A stretch of 64,000 bases of DNA from Trichoplax adhaerens (lineage: Eukaryota; Placozoa; Uniplacotomia; Trichoplacea; Trichoplacidae). Under the pieces are notes generated by a model that saw only the letters and a list, made by a program, of their open reading frames with translations, was not told the DNA's origin and searched no databases. The stretch spans positions 192,679-256,678 of the forward strand of contig NW_002060950.1 of the NCBI RefSeq assembly GCF_000150275.1, written 5' to 3'. Both the position numbers and the translations under genes were made by a program. Shown here one piece after another: positions 1-14,505 of this stretch. Position 1 is the first letter of the stretch. Every line of letters begins with the position of its first letter.

Positions 1-1220
1 ATATATGATATGGTAGCAGACGTCCGTTGAGTTCGGCCATTCATTTTTGCGTTGTTGATTTCTATCTATACTCAGTATATAGTTGACCCAAATTGACCCA
101 TCTTATATCCGTCCTTCCGAAATCTGACCCACCACTACGACCTCGAGCGAGAGTATGAAAGATCAAGATTTGATACTCAGGTGAGTGTCAATGTTATATA
201 GAACTCTATGCAACACATGTTGATTATTGAGTTTCATACCGGCGGTAACCACCCTTAGTAAGTACTGATACGGCACTGAAAGTAATAGCAGCATTACCCA
301 TGTTAGTGAGTAACAAGACGCTACCACAAGAACTTAAAATTTTAATTTTATAATTAGCTAATTTTAATAGAAATAAATCCCCAGCATGAACCCATAATAA
401 TATAGGAAAAAAGAATCTCCCCAGCACGTTTTATTGCTACTAATTTGGGAACACGAGTGCGGACTTCCCTTTACTCGCAACCCGCCAGGTGTTCGATATC
501 TTGGCTATTGAATACAGAAAAGTAACTGCAAGACTTGTAGGTTACAGCATGTGGTAGTGAGGATTTATATGCTACCAATCAATGATTGAATTTGCACAAA
601 GGCTGCCTCGATTTGGTGCAAAATGGGTCAAACTTTTCTGGCAAATTCGTGGAAGGATTACTATGCACTTTCTAAAATTGACCGAATAAAGAAAATTTTG
701 AAAAAGTAATCCATTGAAACTGGATACAAAACCCTGATAACACTTGATAATACCGTCGTGCCGAGCTGAAACTATATTACGCGTACTGCTTTTGATCTAG
801 AAGAGGAAAGTGTATTCAATTGAAAATTAAGTGCAGAGTATTACAAAATTACTTTTATATTTTGCAGTTGCACGCTGTAGAATATTGTCAGTATTGTATA
901 TACAGCTCAAGTAACATTAGCTTAACTCGCAACATGTACTCAACGGTAATAATTTTTTCTTGATTCAGATAATTCATAAGTTAATTCATCGTTACTATAG
1001 TGTGCAGAACGACGTTAAAAGTCAGTCGTAATTTTGTTCCAGTCCTTTATACAGTAATCTTCTAACCTAACCTGACTGATACAGACACAGTTCAGTACTG
1101 GATTACTTGTAAGCTGTAGCTGCTAATTTAGCAGTCATTTGGCTACAAAGACAACGGTCAATAATTAATTCATCAATAATTATTATTATTTACCCCTACC
1201 AACTGTTTGACGATCTTACG
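1..1220. other. 5' flank without a recognised gene
   Basis: This AT-rich stretch lies before the first coding exon of the TMEM180-like gene. I see no exon with recognisable protein similarity. One 67-codon minus-strand open frame at 224-427 is hydrophobic but matches nothing I know and lacks splice-linked neighbours. The promoter and 5' UTR of the following gene are presumably here, but no element can be pinned down. Confidence 0.4.
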
Positions 1221-4200
1221 ATGAGTGGTAATCATCATAACTCTACTGCAGTTCGATTGGCTTATGGATCTATTGCTTTCTTCTTAACTGCTCTTCATAA
1301 CATATTTATTATATACTATGTGGACCTGTTCATCACTGTATATAAAATCGATCAAGTATCCTTTTGGATAGGGGAGGTACGTTAACTGAGTAAGAATAAA
1401 TGATCTCAATCCTTCATATTATAAATTGACAAATGAAGACTGGTAATGGTTTTAAATATATGATGAATTTAAAATTGAGTTGCTATCTTTCATTGTATAC
1501 GAGTATCAATGCTTGACGTGTTTACTTAGAACATTAACAGTACCTTAGCTATTAAAGTCGATCTAATAGCTACTCCTTTTTATGGCGTCGGTGTTTTAGA
1601 AGTGATACTGTATAGTCTGAGTAGCCAAATCAATGTTGATAGTCAAGACGCCTACATGAGAGAATTCTGAGCTAAGCTATCAACGATGATCCTTACCGGT
1701 TCTAGACTGCCTAGTATAGAAATAATCGCTAGAGTTGATTTAGAAAAGCTATAGTACAGTATATTACTGTAATATGATGTAGGTTGCAAGTTGTAACCCT
1801 CTTAGTGATGTGATAATATCACTCTATAGTAGAGCTCTTTTATACTTGGCGTCAAAATATAGTTCATATACTGCCACATTCGAATATAAGATTCACTTAA
1901 ATGTGGATCCGTTGACTTTCCTTACAATATTGCCTCTAAATTATGTTCCTTTCTAAGAAATATATTTAAAATTTTGCTACTGGTAATAACTAGTGATGTT
2001 CTATTCTATGTATTCGTATGAAGACGATATTCTTAATATGGAATTCACTCAATGATCCCCTATTTGGATGGATAAGCGATAGAAAATCCTTATCGAGTTC
2101 TAGGTATGAAATATTAGTAAATAAATTTGTTGATGTTCTGCAGTGTACAGTATCACTGCATTAGAACGTCTTAATGCACCTCATTCCAATCTAATTCTAG
2201 TTTCAAATGAGTGCTATTTGATTTATGATATTTAAGGTTAAGCATTGATTTCACTACTAATATTGATACTCCGGTCTACTGTAACTTGGATATTCTATTA
2301 TTATTGAAAAAAGTAATAATATATCGTCAAAGTTTAGGGATAAAATTTCGCTGAAAAATATATAAGTATAATTATACCGCAATTACTCACTTCTGATTCG
2401 TGAGTCTTGCAAGTCTCGATTAGTTAGTATATGACGGTGCTTTAACACCATAGTAGCATCGTCTTAAACTTCAAGAAGATACCTTATATATCGGCTTAGT
2501 GATTAATTACGTGTTCGTAGGTCCGCTTGTCAAAGTAATGGAGCCAATGAAGGTGCATCCCCTGAGATTGTACTCAAAAGAGTTAGGTAAAATATCTACA
2601 CTTGTAATATTTGATAATTTCTTTCGTATAATATTACACAGCTAAATCTACTAAAAGCTGCAGCTAAGCGGTAATTTAATCTAGAATAAGAAAATATGTA
2701 TAATGATTATATTTAGCCATTATTATAACTGAGTAAACTACCGATGCGTAAAAAGTGCTACCTCTAACAATTTCTTCTTGAATTGTTTTAATATTGTAAA
2801 GAACCATTCGAATATATGGACCCTTGTTTGCAATATCATTTATGTCATTATGGATTCGTTGGGCTTGGCCTGGACTACAGTTTATATTGTGTCTCTGTCT
2901 GTATGATGGATTTTTAACGATCATAGATCTTAATTTTAACGCATTACTAGCAGATTTGGCTGTGTCTGTTAGTGGAAGATCGTACTTGAACAGTTACTGT
3001 TCTGTCTTTAGTGGTCTTGGCACTACTACAGTTTTTCTCTCTTATGCAGTATGGAATCGAACCGATTTAGTCAAATTCCAGATCTTTTGCGGCGTCCTTA
3101 CAATAGTCTCTGCGTTCGGATTTTTCATCAGTGCAACGATTCTAAGTTCCGAATATCGTAAAATGAATAAATTAAATATCCAAAGTGTCGAACCTCCTAC
3201 CACGTTAGTATTTTATTATTCAGTAATGTAGGTGTAAACTAGACCGGCAGTAAAGTATAAAACGTATTCTAAAGTATAAGCTAAGTTGTAACTATCAGTT
3301 TACGGAGAACAGTTCAAACCGTTAATTCAACGCGATTATCTTCCTAACTATGCAATAAATAATTCTAAAGTTTATTCCAGTAATAATAAAAATGTTGATA
3401 TTCCTTTCTTCGCATCGGTTTACTAAATTTGATAATAATGAGTGGTTTCCATCTATTAAACATATACTTATTACATTTTATAGCAGAGCCATGGGAGAAG
3501 GAATAAGTAGAGACACAAGTCGTAGTCAAAATGTTGGTGTACGACTGTTTTTATCCCAAGTACTTATTAACAAGAATTTTTTAAGCTTTTCGGTGATGAA
3601 TTTATTGCAGGTAATGTACTGTATTGCTGCGTACAGCATCCATATTTATACATTGATTTAAGGTTTTTCAACTCTATATGACGCATAATAGTTTTTTATA
3701 AATTGACTTTTACGAAATGTCGTAGTTCCATACTATAGCATTTGCAGCTCTCTGAGTGTAATTCCTTATCTGTATATTTTTACAGGTTTTTCATTGTCAC
3801 TTCAACAGCAATTTTTTCCCACTTTTCCTTCATTATCTTCTCGGGGATTATGTATCCCCAATCACTGCGTCTATTTTGTTAGGGGTATCATTCGTGGTTC
3901 CGCATTTTAGTAATATCTACTTGTTATCGTTATGTCGTCGATATGGAGTATACAATATTGTCCAGTCGTTGTTCTACACGAAATTAATAATAGGCTTGAT
4001 TATGCTTACTTTTGGATCACACTGGCCTCGATTGTTATGCCTTTTTATTGTCAGGTACATATATCGATATCTTATTACGAATTTACAGATCTTGTACTTG
4101 AACTAATTTATCAAATAGTATGTGATTATATTGAAAAGAATATAATTTGGAATTAGGAAGCCTCACATATTTGTTTGTAATCGATGTTATACAGAACGAT

Positions 4201-4728
4201 GGTTGTGACACATATATGTATAATCTCTCTAGTAATAGGATCTTCACGGAAGGGATCTGCAAATTATTAAACCTAGCTATTAGTGACCTAATTGACGAGG
4301 ATTATGTACAGTTTAATCGCAAGGAACCGATATCAGCGCTAATGTTTGGGGTAGCTGCTTTTATCTCAAAGCCTGGTCAAACGATTGCTCCTTTGGTAGG
4401 GTCTTGGATGATTGAGAGTGTTACCGGCAAATCGCTTTTTAAAACAGATTTCGGCGAAATTAAAATTTCAAACGATAATGAAATGAAGATCGTAGACTTT
4501 CGTCAAGGCTGTTTTAATGTTTTGGTTGGTATATCCATCGGATGTGCTATTGCACAAATTGTTACATGGTCCTTTTATGAACTTCGTGATCAAAAATTAA
4601 AGGATGTAAAGCAGGCGCGCAGAAAGATCGAACTTGGAGAGGAACAACAGAAGATTTACCCAGCTGCATACTCTACGGTGGACGAAACCAGGCAGCAGAT
4701 GTATAATTATGATATCAAAAATGTGTAA
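1221..4728 (+). CDS. MFSD13A: TMEM180 / MFSD13A-like multi-pass membrane transporter
   Basis: This is a seven-exon gene: 1221-1376, 2024-2103, 2521-2586, 2802-3203, 3487-3610, 3786-4054, 4233-4728. Phases are compatible and give about 530 residues, against about 517 for human TMEM180. Exon 1 encodes [20 protein letters not shown] and [12 protein letters not shown]. Exon 2 encodes the family signature [16 protein letters not shown]. Exon 4 has [11 protein letters not shown], exon 6 has [14 protein letters not shown], and exon 7 has [20 protein letters not shown] and [13 protein letters not shown]. The family belongs to the major facilitator superfamily and has about 12 membrane segments; its substrate is unknown. 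The start ATG matches the beginning of the human protein. The donor of exon 4 (gttagt at 3204) and the acceptor of exon 5 are the least certain joins, because that inter-helix loop is poorly conserved. Confidence 0.93.
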
Positions 4729-6500
4729 TTGCGGTGGGCTGTAATTTCAAATTCAGAGATTATCTTAAGTTGTAATAAGCGAATTCAAAAGTTTTCGATG
4801 CTTAACGTGTGAGACTTAATCCATAATAACTTTCTTTCACAACTATCTCTCAGAAAACGGTAATATAACCGCTACGTATTATTGCTAATGTATACAACAT
4901 ATATTACTCTTAAAAGCATAACTATGTAAATTCGACATCAAGTAGTGATCGCAGTTGTACAGAACCAGTTTGAAAATTTAACGTGTGTTCATTGATATTT
5001 GTGCAGATATATTTGTAATTTAGAATTTAAGAGGTCATTTTTCTGTTGTAGTATAATCAACTGTAACTTCTTTCTTACTTTCATATTATGTCTTCTATCT
5101 TGCTAGAACGTAATGGAATAGATATTACGTATTGAAAAAGACAATATTGTTGCCGTCCTTACGTCAAGTTAATATGAATTATATCAATCAATATTACTCA
5201 ACTTGAATTGAATAATGCATTTGACATATGCGTAAAAATTTGGGAGCATCAAGTATAAAATAGCGTCATTGAAGCCTTACTTATACAGCTAATTTAAATG
5301 GAGATACTATGTCATTATAATTATTGTTCTACGAATATGAGCACATTCTACATACTTTGTTCATTGACCTCAGAACTATGAATTGGTATGCACAATGTAC
5401 ATACACGTACATTTTAGTTGAAGAGTAGAGACTTAGTGCCATCACTTTCAAGCGGCACATAAACATTTCAATAAGTGCACTTGTATGCTTGCATCAGATT
5501 TCCAGTTTAATGTTTATGAAAGATGCGCGTATAAGACTATAGTGATCTATGGTACTGGCAACGGACAAGCTGAGGCATATATATTTGTTAGGAGTAAGAT
5601 TTTAATATGAAATCTTCTTGACATTCACCAAGATTCTGCGTACTAGCCCTGTTTGTGATATTGGACTTTCGCATAATAGAATTGAAAGTTGATTTACTAT
5701 TCATGTGTAAGGCTACTAGTTAATAAATATTCAATTCATCAAGAGAAAGCTACTGGCTCTATACTTTTCTAAAATTGTAACGAATTCGTTCGTCTGTATC
5801 AATTTTTGCTACTTTAAAGTTCACATTTTAAATCTGCAGTAGTCATTTATGTTAGATTTAATCGGTAAAGTCTTGTCTAAGGCTTAGTCAACCCGCTAAA
5901 GCATTGTAAACGAATTATGTTTTACGGTAATTTCTATCTTGCTTGGATGGTTTTTTGTCTACATAAATGAGGTTCTAGCTGTCTAATTAGTCCAATACTT
6001 GCAAAGCATAGAAATACCTTTCGGCTGCTGTTGTCATTGGTATAGTAGTTCTATGCAGTATTACACGAGTATACTATGCTATAAGTGTTAGATTGTATAT
6101 GATTAGCAATATACGAGTATGAATATGCAGTGTTATACTGTACAGTATACGAGTATTATGTCGAAAGTGTTCGATTGTGCATGATTTATTTATGTAAAAC
6201 ATTTGAACGGTACAGTATAGTAGGTAGCTATAGCATGTATCTACTGTAATATCTGCAAAACATTTACATTTAATACTGCTATAACATCATGTAAGTTTAG
6301 AGCATTTACATTTGTTCAATTATCAATACTTTTTACGTGATAATTATAGATTATACTACGTATACTAATTAATCTACTCTTCCATAATTATAATTAATCT
6401 TAATCATAAGTGTTGTTATACATTTGTAGTAGTTTCAGCTAATAACAGTAGTAATTGAAGCACTGCAACATTGTAATCGTGAATGGCGTACGTATAAAAG
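4729..6500. other. Intergenic, nothing recognised
   Basis: This AT-rich sequence between the TMEM180-like stop and a tandem repeat presumably includes the 3' UTR of the upstream gene. I found no exon with coherent splice sites, RNA gene or mobile element. Confidence 0.4.
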
Positions 6501-6537
6501 CCGTCGTTTTCAAATCTATATCACTAGAGTGGGAATT

Positions 6538-6950
6538 AGTATTTCGTTTTGCATTAATATTGACTGCTTGTACATTTTCTTTTCACCGATGGTAGTTTCT
6601 CAAGACTGGTTAGTAGATTCATAGAGTGCTGTAAGAACTGAATTAACGATATAATTCGAGGTAATAAAAAAGAGTAGAGTATTTCGTTTTGCATTAATAT
6701 TGACTGCTTGCACATTTTCTTTTCACCGATGGTAGTTTCTCAAGACTGGTTAGTAGATTCATAGAGTGCTGTAAGAACTGAATTAACGATATAATTCGAG
6801 GTAATAAAAAAGAGTAGAGTATTTCGTGTTGCATTAATATTGACTGCTTGCACATTTTCTTTTCACCGATGGTAGTTTCTCAAGACTGGTTAGTAGATTC
6901 ATAGAGTGCTGTAAGAACTGAATTAACGATATAATTCGAGGTAATAATAA
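6538..6950. repeat. 140-bp tandem repeat, about 3 copies
   Basis: The motif atttcgt.ttgcattaatat begins at 6541, 6681 and 6821, giving an exact 140-bp period. The copies differ by only a few substitutions (for example tgcttg followed by t or c, and cgttttg versus cgtgttg) and end near a gaggtaataa motif. Such near-identity implies recent duplication. The array sits about 450-850 bp upstream of the FHIP2A start codon, just before the GTAC-repeat cluster. Confidence 0.95.
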
Positions 6951-6984
6951 AAACTAAAAAAGAGTATTGCAATAACTTTGCCGT

Positions 6985-7150
6985 ACTCCAGTACAGTACA
7001 GTTTACCGGATAGTACTGTACTGTACAGTACTGCAAACTACTGTATTGTACTGTAGCCTACAGTACAGTGTACAGTTGTACTGTACTGTCTACTCGTCTA
7101 TAGTAGTCTATGTGTTTCCATACTGTACTGTACTGTCAGTACAGTACACC
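6985..7150. repeat. GTAC-based palindromic repeat cluster (FHIP2A 5' flank)
   Basis: This run contains many GTACT/GTACA pentamers. It includes a perfect inverted repeat at 7124-7148, with 12-nt arms TGTACTGTACTG and CAGTACAGTACA separated by one base. It ends about 250 bp before the FHIP2A start codon. The same kind of sequence recurs upstream of four other gene starts in this window. Confidence 0.85.
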
Positions 7151-7395
7151 AGCGTCAAGTTCAAGAGTCCGCAGTAAAAGAGCAAAACAGCTTTCAGGAT
7201 ATTAACCCAAGCTCGGTGGCGCAAGTTTAATTTGATTTGGTTGGCAACGACAACAGTCCGGTGATTCTTCCTTCTTCTTGATTTTCATATATCCTACTTT
7301 CTATCCGTATGAAGAGCGCTTTAGTGCAGTACAGTATATCTAGACTATAGGTCGTGCAAGAGGACATTGAAAAGAGCACTCAAGTATCACCGACC

Positions 7396-10300
7396 ATGTT
7401 CAATAGATTATCTTCCATACTTCATCTGGCGGTTGAAGCTGTAAGTTGTTGCATAACCTAAAGCTTACACGATTAACGCTCATATAGAAGTGTAATTATG
7501 GCTTTCATCATAACATCATCAGTAAAGATTATACTATACAGTACTATACAAGGCTGGTAGATAACACTGTGGCTTTTTATATTTATTGGCCATATTTCTC
7601 TGTAGAAGCAATTTATTGTAATGAACTAGACACTCAATCCAGTCAAAATATACAGCCATCAACAACAGATTCAATCTTGAGTATTGTCGTCAATTAGATA
7701 TTATTTATTACAGGTATCCACTCTACAGGACTGTACATGGATAGATAATATGTGCAAACTTTATTCCATGATTGACGTATATTTTATATTGATATATTAA
7801 AGCGACTTGATCTGATGTTTACACGGATTTCTGTTGGGGGCATGCATGAAGTCTTTGAAGTCATGTACTGTAAAATCGTAATTTATGACGGCGATTAATT
7901 AAAGCATAAAATTTATAGTCAAGTCTGCTACGATGTGTTCTTGCTTAAAGTTGGTTATTGTAGCTTTTATTAGAATAGAATATCATGTAGAAAATTTGAT
8001 TATACTTGTACAACTAAAGAAGCATCCTCTACACTAGCGGTTGATCAATCTGATGATCTAAACATACTGTATGTACGCGCATACTATAGAACATAGACAA
8101 TTAGTTTTTAATGATAAGGTACAAGTATGTTTTTGCAACTGTCAACGATGCAATATAAGCTTAATTTAATTTTTTGCACTACTGAATGTGATGATCAGAG
8201 TACTAGAGTATCATCACTATTTTCTATGTACATTATTGTATAATAGACTACTACTCACGGTGATTCTGTTGTGTCCTTATGCCAGCTCAATCCTACCGTA
8301 CCACTTCAGGAGGAGTTTATCCGTCACTGGAAGATCATCACAAACTATTTTATAGAATGCACAGGTAATGTATTCGACTTGTGAATACACATGAGTAAGA
8401 AATATTCGTACGCATCCGTAATTTTGGGCTGCAGAGTTTAACGTAATTGCATTACACTGTAGAAGTGTTAAAAATCCTTTGAACAGTCTTGTTAGAATAC
8501 AGAAAGGAAGATTTAGGAATCTGATCTTCTAATAAAGCATTACAGATTTATAAAATATCACAATGTAATCTTCTCACCAAAATTATCCTTAACGAACCCT
8601 ATAACACATCATATCAGTACCATTAATTATTGTACAATGACTTAATTGTAATTATACTCAACATATGATAGATAGTTTGTGATTTCTTGTATTAATACTA
8701 CTGCAAGCGAAGAGAATTTTCATGCTATGTAGTGCTAGTTATTAGAGGCTTATTTATATATCATGTTACTACAGTATACTCTGTTGTGGCTGAATCATCG
8801 TTAAAATCAATCTATCTTACTAATAACCTTTAGCGGGTTTGTCAAGCGTACACTTGGTACCTATCATCTAAATTTGACGCTTATGCGTACTTTTTATAGT
8901 ATCGTAATCAATGTGCCGCTAGAGTTCTGATATTAACGTCTTTATTGCTGATTGAATAGACGAGAATAAGCCTGTATCAGAAACGAAAATACCAGAACAC
9001 CTACAACAGATGTTAACTGTTCTAATAAAAGAAGAAAAAGAAGGTGTTGGCGATGAAACGGTTTGCGATATTAATTCTCCATTAATATTGAATATTAACT
9101 TGATACTTTCATTTTGTAAAATTCTCTGGCAGTAAATGTAAAAAATGTAAAAAATCTAAGGACTGCTCGTGCTATAACTCATAAAATCAGTTTTAAGTTT
9201 TACGTAACGGATAATTGTAATATACAGATGTATTAATAAATTGGATGGTCTTTTCTTGTGGACATTACAGTTAAATTAATGCCCTTTATATTTCTTATTA
9301 TTACTGTACTACAGGGTCCATGCATGGAATATACTCTTCGCCATAAAATCTTGAAAGCAATGGTAACTTTAGCCATAGCTAATGTAAGTAGAAAATAACA
9401 ACTCGATGTAGTATTTTGCAAATGAAATTTAATGCAATCATCATCATTCTACGATAGGTTCCCCCTGGTATGACTCAATGCGTTTTAATTTTTCTTACTA
9501 AGCTCTTAAATACAATTCAAAGGCCTCTTCTACCATTAGTTAACGTCCATGGTCCAATTCATGTACTTAGAATTAAATTATATTACTCTTATTTACAATA
9601 ATTTAGTAAATAGGTGTTTATTTTTATAACCACGTTAGAAACGGATGATATCTTTTCTTCTTTAGAAAATTTTATGTATGATCGCCAATACTGAGCTTGC
9701 TTTCTCAGAGAATGAAGAAGTGGAATTTGTATGGGCTATTTGCCAGCAAGTGCGCAATGATCCTTCCCTAGTTGATTTATTTATACAGGTGCAAAACTAT
9801 CTCATGTATAATATACCTAATATAACAGATGGAATGCTATCGTTGAAAATGTGGAAATAAGTATCTTAAATTTATTATGGGCAGAGAAAAAATCAATTTT
9901 CTATGTTACTATTTAGTTGCTTCTGCATTGTCAAATTTGAATTTTGTAACATTTAAGTCAAATTAATGTTCGATTCTTTACTTAGACTATTAATTATTGT
10001 TAATATGATTTCATCAAAAAATTGACCTATTGATATATGTAAACCGTTTTATTTATTTCCTACAGCCTCCTCGAAAAGGTGGTGCGTCTACTGCAGACAA
10101 TCCAAACAATAACCAAGACGAATTATTAATGGATTCAAATACGAATGGGAGGCATAGTTTGGTCGAAGCATTAGTTAAACTTAGTAAAAGCGAGGTTTGT
10201 CAATAATCATATGTAAAAATTTTATCTAAAAGCAAAATTATAGCCAAACTGAAGCTGTAATGTAGCTAATAATGTAATATCACATCGTACAAGAACTCAC

Positions 10301-12711
10301 GCATGCACTCATACACTAAAGTAGTGCGTATTTTATTATATACCCTAGGACACGTTCGTTTTCGAAAGGGCTAGTGAAGGATTAATGCTCTGCACTTCAC
10401 TACAATCGGAACAATCAGCTATTTATGTAGTATTGTATACGCGATTCTGTGATGTCGTGGTAAGAGCCATATCGTTTACTTTTTACAATTAAGTAAATTG
10501 CAAAATTTTCATTATCCGACTTTCAGCATATCTGACACTTTCAGGCGGAAAATCTGGTTAAACAATATAAATTGATACCTAGAAGAATAGCCCCAGATGA
10601 TGTACTAAACTGTCCTGCTAAATGGGGGTAAAAGTGCATGAGTGAACACAGTTACTAAGATACAGTATAAAGATATCGTCCTATAATATTTATGGTTACG
10701 TTATCAAATATTAAAAATAATTTTCATTTCCGGTTACAGTGGTAAAACTGTTAAAGAAGAATTAATTGGGGAAAACTTTCCAGGAAAACAGCAATTATTG
10801 TCTTTCTTGTCATACTTGTATTTTCTAGACAAACTATGTGCACAAGCACATCAGGTTAGTTGATCTAGTCGTCGAGCATATCTTTACTTTTTATTTTATT
10901 AATAGCAGCTAAATATTCAATAAGACTATCGAAGTATCAACACATGGAACGCCACCTGCTGTAAAATTATTTCATAGTTTAAAACATTGCGATATGTGGG
11001 CAATACGAGAGATAGTAAAAGGTTTTCGTATTCCTTTAACAGCTAGTTGCACGGGCGGTTGGTAAATCTATTCGAGAACAATTCCTAATTGCTATCCTTG
11101 AACCAAGATTGCTAGAACCGTAAGATTAAATTGTTGCAATAGTTAGAAAATCATCTATTGACTAACAGTATTTGAACTAACATTTTATTATCATATCGAA
11201 AGAGCTGAAGAGGGCACTTTAACCAGTATTGCTCATTTAACTCGTTGTTTGATTTTGATACAATCAGAATATCTTATACACGGTAACAACTAGTCAGGAT
11301 ATGATATTAAACTATTGATTACGATAATACGATATATCCCTTACGACTATGATCTCAAATAACAGAGTTTGCAGTATTTATTTTGGGCGATAATTTGGAA
11401 CCGGAGAGAAGGCTGGGCCCATCAGAAAATCAATTAAGACACAAGATGATTCATCGATGTGACCACTTAAATGAAAAAGTAAAAAAATGTCAGCCGTTGT
11501 ATCCTATTGACTGAGTTAGAATTTTTATTTCGTTGTGTGTCTTTTTCTATAAACAATATCCAGATTAGTGCGGCGTCCATGAAGCTTTTCGAAGTATTAC
11601 TGCAAAAACCGGATCAATATATTTTAGATAACCTTATAATCCGCAATGTCATTAAACGTAGTTACTATGACTTATCGAGCAATGTCCACAGCTTCGCCAA
11701 GATAGCATTAATAAATAACTCATTAGAGGGCAACAACGGACAGGACGAAGAATATACCCAGAAAGTCGTCAATTGCTTCTTATCCTTAATGCCTGATTTA
11801 ACCAAGTCTTCCGATGGAAGTCAAGACGAATATGAAACATATTTGAAAGATGCTTACCGACAGGTATTGTACCTTGCACAATATAAGTGAAATAATCTTT
11901 AAACAATGCTAAATGTAGTATTTATTTTTTGTATTAAATTTATTTATTTAGCATACTAGTCGAACCATTCAATCCATTACGTGGAGCTGGCCCCATGAGA
12001 TTATTTCTAGCATCAACCTGAATGAGAGTGATGAATTTTATGAAGGGGAATTTTTAAATGTTTTATTTAATAAATTGCAAAGAATATTAGATCAAGTAAG
12101 TATTCATAAAAATTGGCAATATTTATGATATGTTATATAGTACGCTCACAGTTTTTGTTAAATTCTTGCATATAGCCTTATGAAGTGAATTTACAAGTCA
12201 CCTCTGTAATCTCAGTAATTGTTCAGTTTCACCACCCCTACTTACATGAATATATGTTGGATCCATTACTTCCATTAAAAGATGGTAGCCGATCACTGTA
12301 CACTGTGCTGCAGCAGGTATAAATTATGCTTCGTATTTTTTTAATTACTATAGTATATAAACGATAAACTTTATTTATCTCCCGTTGCGATAGATTGTGA
12401 ACGAATTACAAAAACGTATTGCTAGAATACCTGAGTTTAAGAAAATGGTTCATATTTCAAGGCAGTCATTACTAGGAAGTGAATTACCAAACACCAATAG
12501 GTATGTAGCACAGTGTATGGTAGTGATATTACGTAATCTTACATCATAAGAAAAATCGTTAGATATTACTTAGATAAAATTTTACAATAAAACCAAATTT
12601 AAATATCGCAGCCCCGTAAACAAAGATTTATTGGAAGGTACGATCGTATTAGAAGAATTCTGTAAGGTAATTGAGGCATTAGATAATACTTTGACCAATC
12701 CAGAGCTTTAA
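7396..12711 (+). CDS. FHIP2A: FHF complex subunit HOOK-interacting protein 2A (FAM160B1)
   Basis: There are eighteen coding exons: 7396-7440, 8286-8364, 8960-9060, 9315-9383, 9458-9562, 9666-9788, 10066-10194, 10349-10459, 10545-10627, 10740-10854, 11043-11119, 11203-11282, 11366-11478, 11564-11863, 11952-12095, 12176-12316, 12394-12500, 12612-12711. They total about 673 residues (human about 765, the difference lying mainly in the variable linker after exon 6). Conserved blocks include [107 protein letters not shown] and [21 protein letters not shown] proteins join AKTIP and Hook proteins in the FHF complex, which links dynein-dynactin to cargo membranes. The start is fixed by the conserved N terminus and the stop by the VLEEFCK-like end. 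Exon 13/14 borders were chosen by homology. Confidence 0.95.
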
Positions 12712-14505
12712 ACTAACTCTATCGATAAAAATAGCGGATTTTGTGTATCCGTTACTATGCATTGTATATTATCAAGATAGAGCAACTTCTGACCCATTTC
12801 TTATCGCATATTCACCTTAATAGGAGATAGCCGCAATAACCTACGTCAAGTCCAAGTCTCCTCTCAGGAAGTCGCATATCGATTCATGATAATATTGATA
12901 AGATTATACGGTACATGCATATCCTAAATTAATTAATCGTCAATAATTATATATTTTGTTACACCGGTGTGAAGAAAGGGATAGCTTCTCCAAAATGTAT
13001 ACTACATCAATAATGTAGAGTGATTTTAATTTCTATTCGATATTTATCAAATTGATTAAATACAAAGTGATAGCAGACCTACTCACCGTTGGCGATTCTG
13101 ATACATGACTAAGATTACCATAAAGAATAGTAATGGACTAAATGATACCGAATCGTGCTTATACTTCTAATCTGTGCACTTTTGTCGCACGCCTCTTAAA
13201 ATGATCAATATTTATAATTAATATCAACACAAGTGCTTATTATTTATCATTTTGTGCTTCTATAACAGGAAATAATTGAATAGTAATGTCATCTAAAATT
13301 TTGTAAATTATATTTCAAGAATACTTTATATCGTTGCTTATTTAGAGTACAGATTATTATCATTGCATCGCCTGCAGTTGCTTTATGAAGTACGCGCAAT
13401 ATGCTTACATAATCTACAAACTGGATTAATTATATTATGAAATTGCCTTTGGATAAGAATTTTGTGGTTTTATCCTCACATTTATCATTATACTGTATCA
13501 CATCTAATTGATCTCCTATTGGACTTTATTATTGTGGATAACTTACGCTTTTAACATTGTCAGCTTAACTATAGCTAAATAACTAATTCTGTAACACCAG
13601 CTAAGAATTAAGATTTTGCTAACATTTTTTACTTGTTCAATTTATAACAAAGAGTTACCTGATCAAACGTCACCTGACGTAATAAACGAATAATAATGCA
13701 TCATATTATTACGCGTAAACAAAGCTGAAGAGACTACCACCCTACATCATTCTAAGTACAAGGCAATGGGTATCCACACGCATAAAATAATTTCAGTATA
13801 GATTCATCGCACATCGCAAAGAAATCTTCTTCGATTTATTACTTGCTTTTACGATCAAACACGAAAGAGCTTGTAAATTCCTTATAGTATAACATAAATA
13901 TGTGATTGTACAAAGTACCGTAACAGGACATTTTTAATCTTATTTTGTTAAAATCATCGATAGATATTAAAGATATCTTTTGCCGTGGGGTACAGTAAAC
14001 GATGAAAAGGCTGATACCTCCTTATATGGCAGTAATAACATCGCAACTCTAATTTAGTGATCGTTAGGACATAGAAAAATGGAGTTTTCCTATTTTACAG
14101 TAAATACACTATTATATTAACATGATCTCGATCTAGTAGCTAGATTTAATAAGAGGCTATTTTAAAGCATAGTTTCAAAAGAAATTAATATGTGACAATC
14201 TGAAGTTAAAATTTCTTACAGCTAAACTTTTTAAAACACTAATTCCATAAAATAATGCAGTAGGCATAAGTAATCAGCCTACTGTATTGGAAAATTATTA
14301 ATAAAACTGCTACCAAGAGAAAACTCTTACTGAAAGAATTTCAATAGCCAGAACGTTATCAAGTAAAAATAAACACATACTGTCAATACGATCAACCAAG
14401 AGTATGAGACTTTAGAATCCCTCTAAACGAAGTTAGATCATCAATTACAAAATTGTGATTTAAAACGAAGCTTTTGAATGCTTCCCAATTCTTGCTTGAT
14501 TAAAA
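12712..14505. other. Convergent intergenic region, nothing recognised
   Basis: This region lies between the 3' ends of FHIP2A (+) and PPT2 (-). It is AT-rich with no long frame and no recognisable exon or repeat. It presumably holds both 3' UTRs. Confidence 0.4.

Noticed and set aside
224-427. 67-codon hydrophobic minus-strand ORF
   Set aside because: No family similarity, no splice partner, and expected by chance in AT-rich DNA.
10919-11062. Open frame inside a FHIP2A intron ([20 protein letters not shown]…)
   Set aside because: The flanking exons join to match the human protein without an insertion, and no acceptor gives a compatible phase. It may be an alternative exon but is unsupported.
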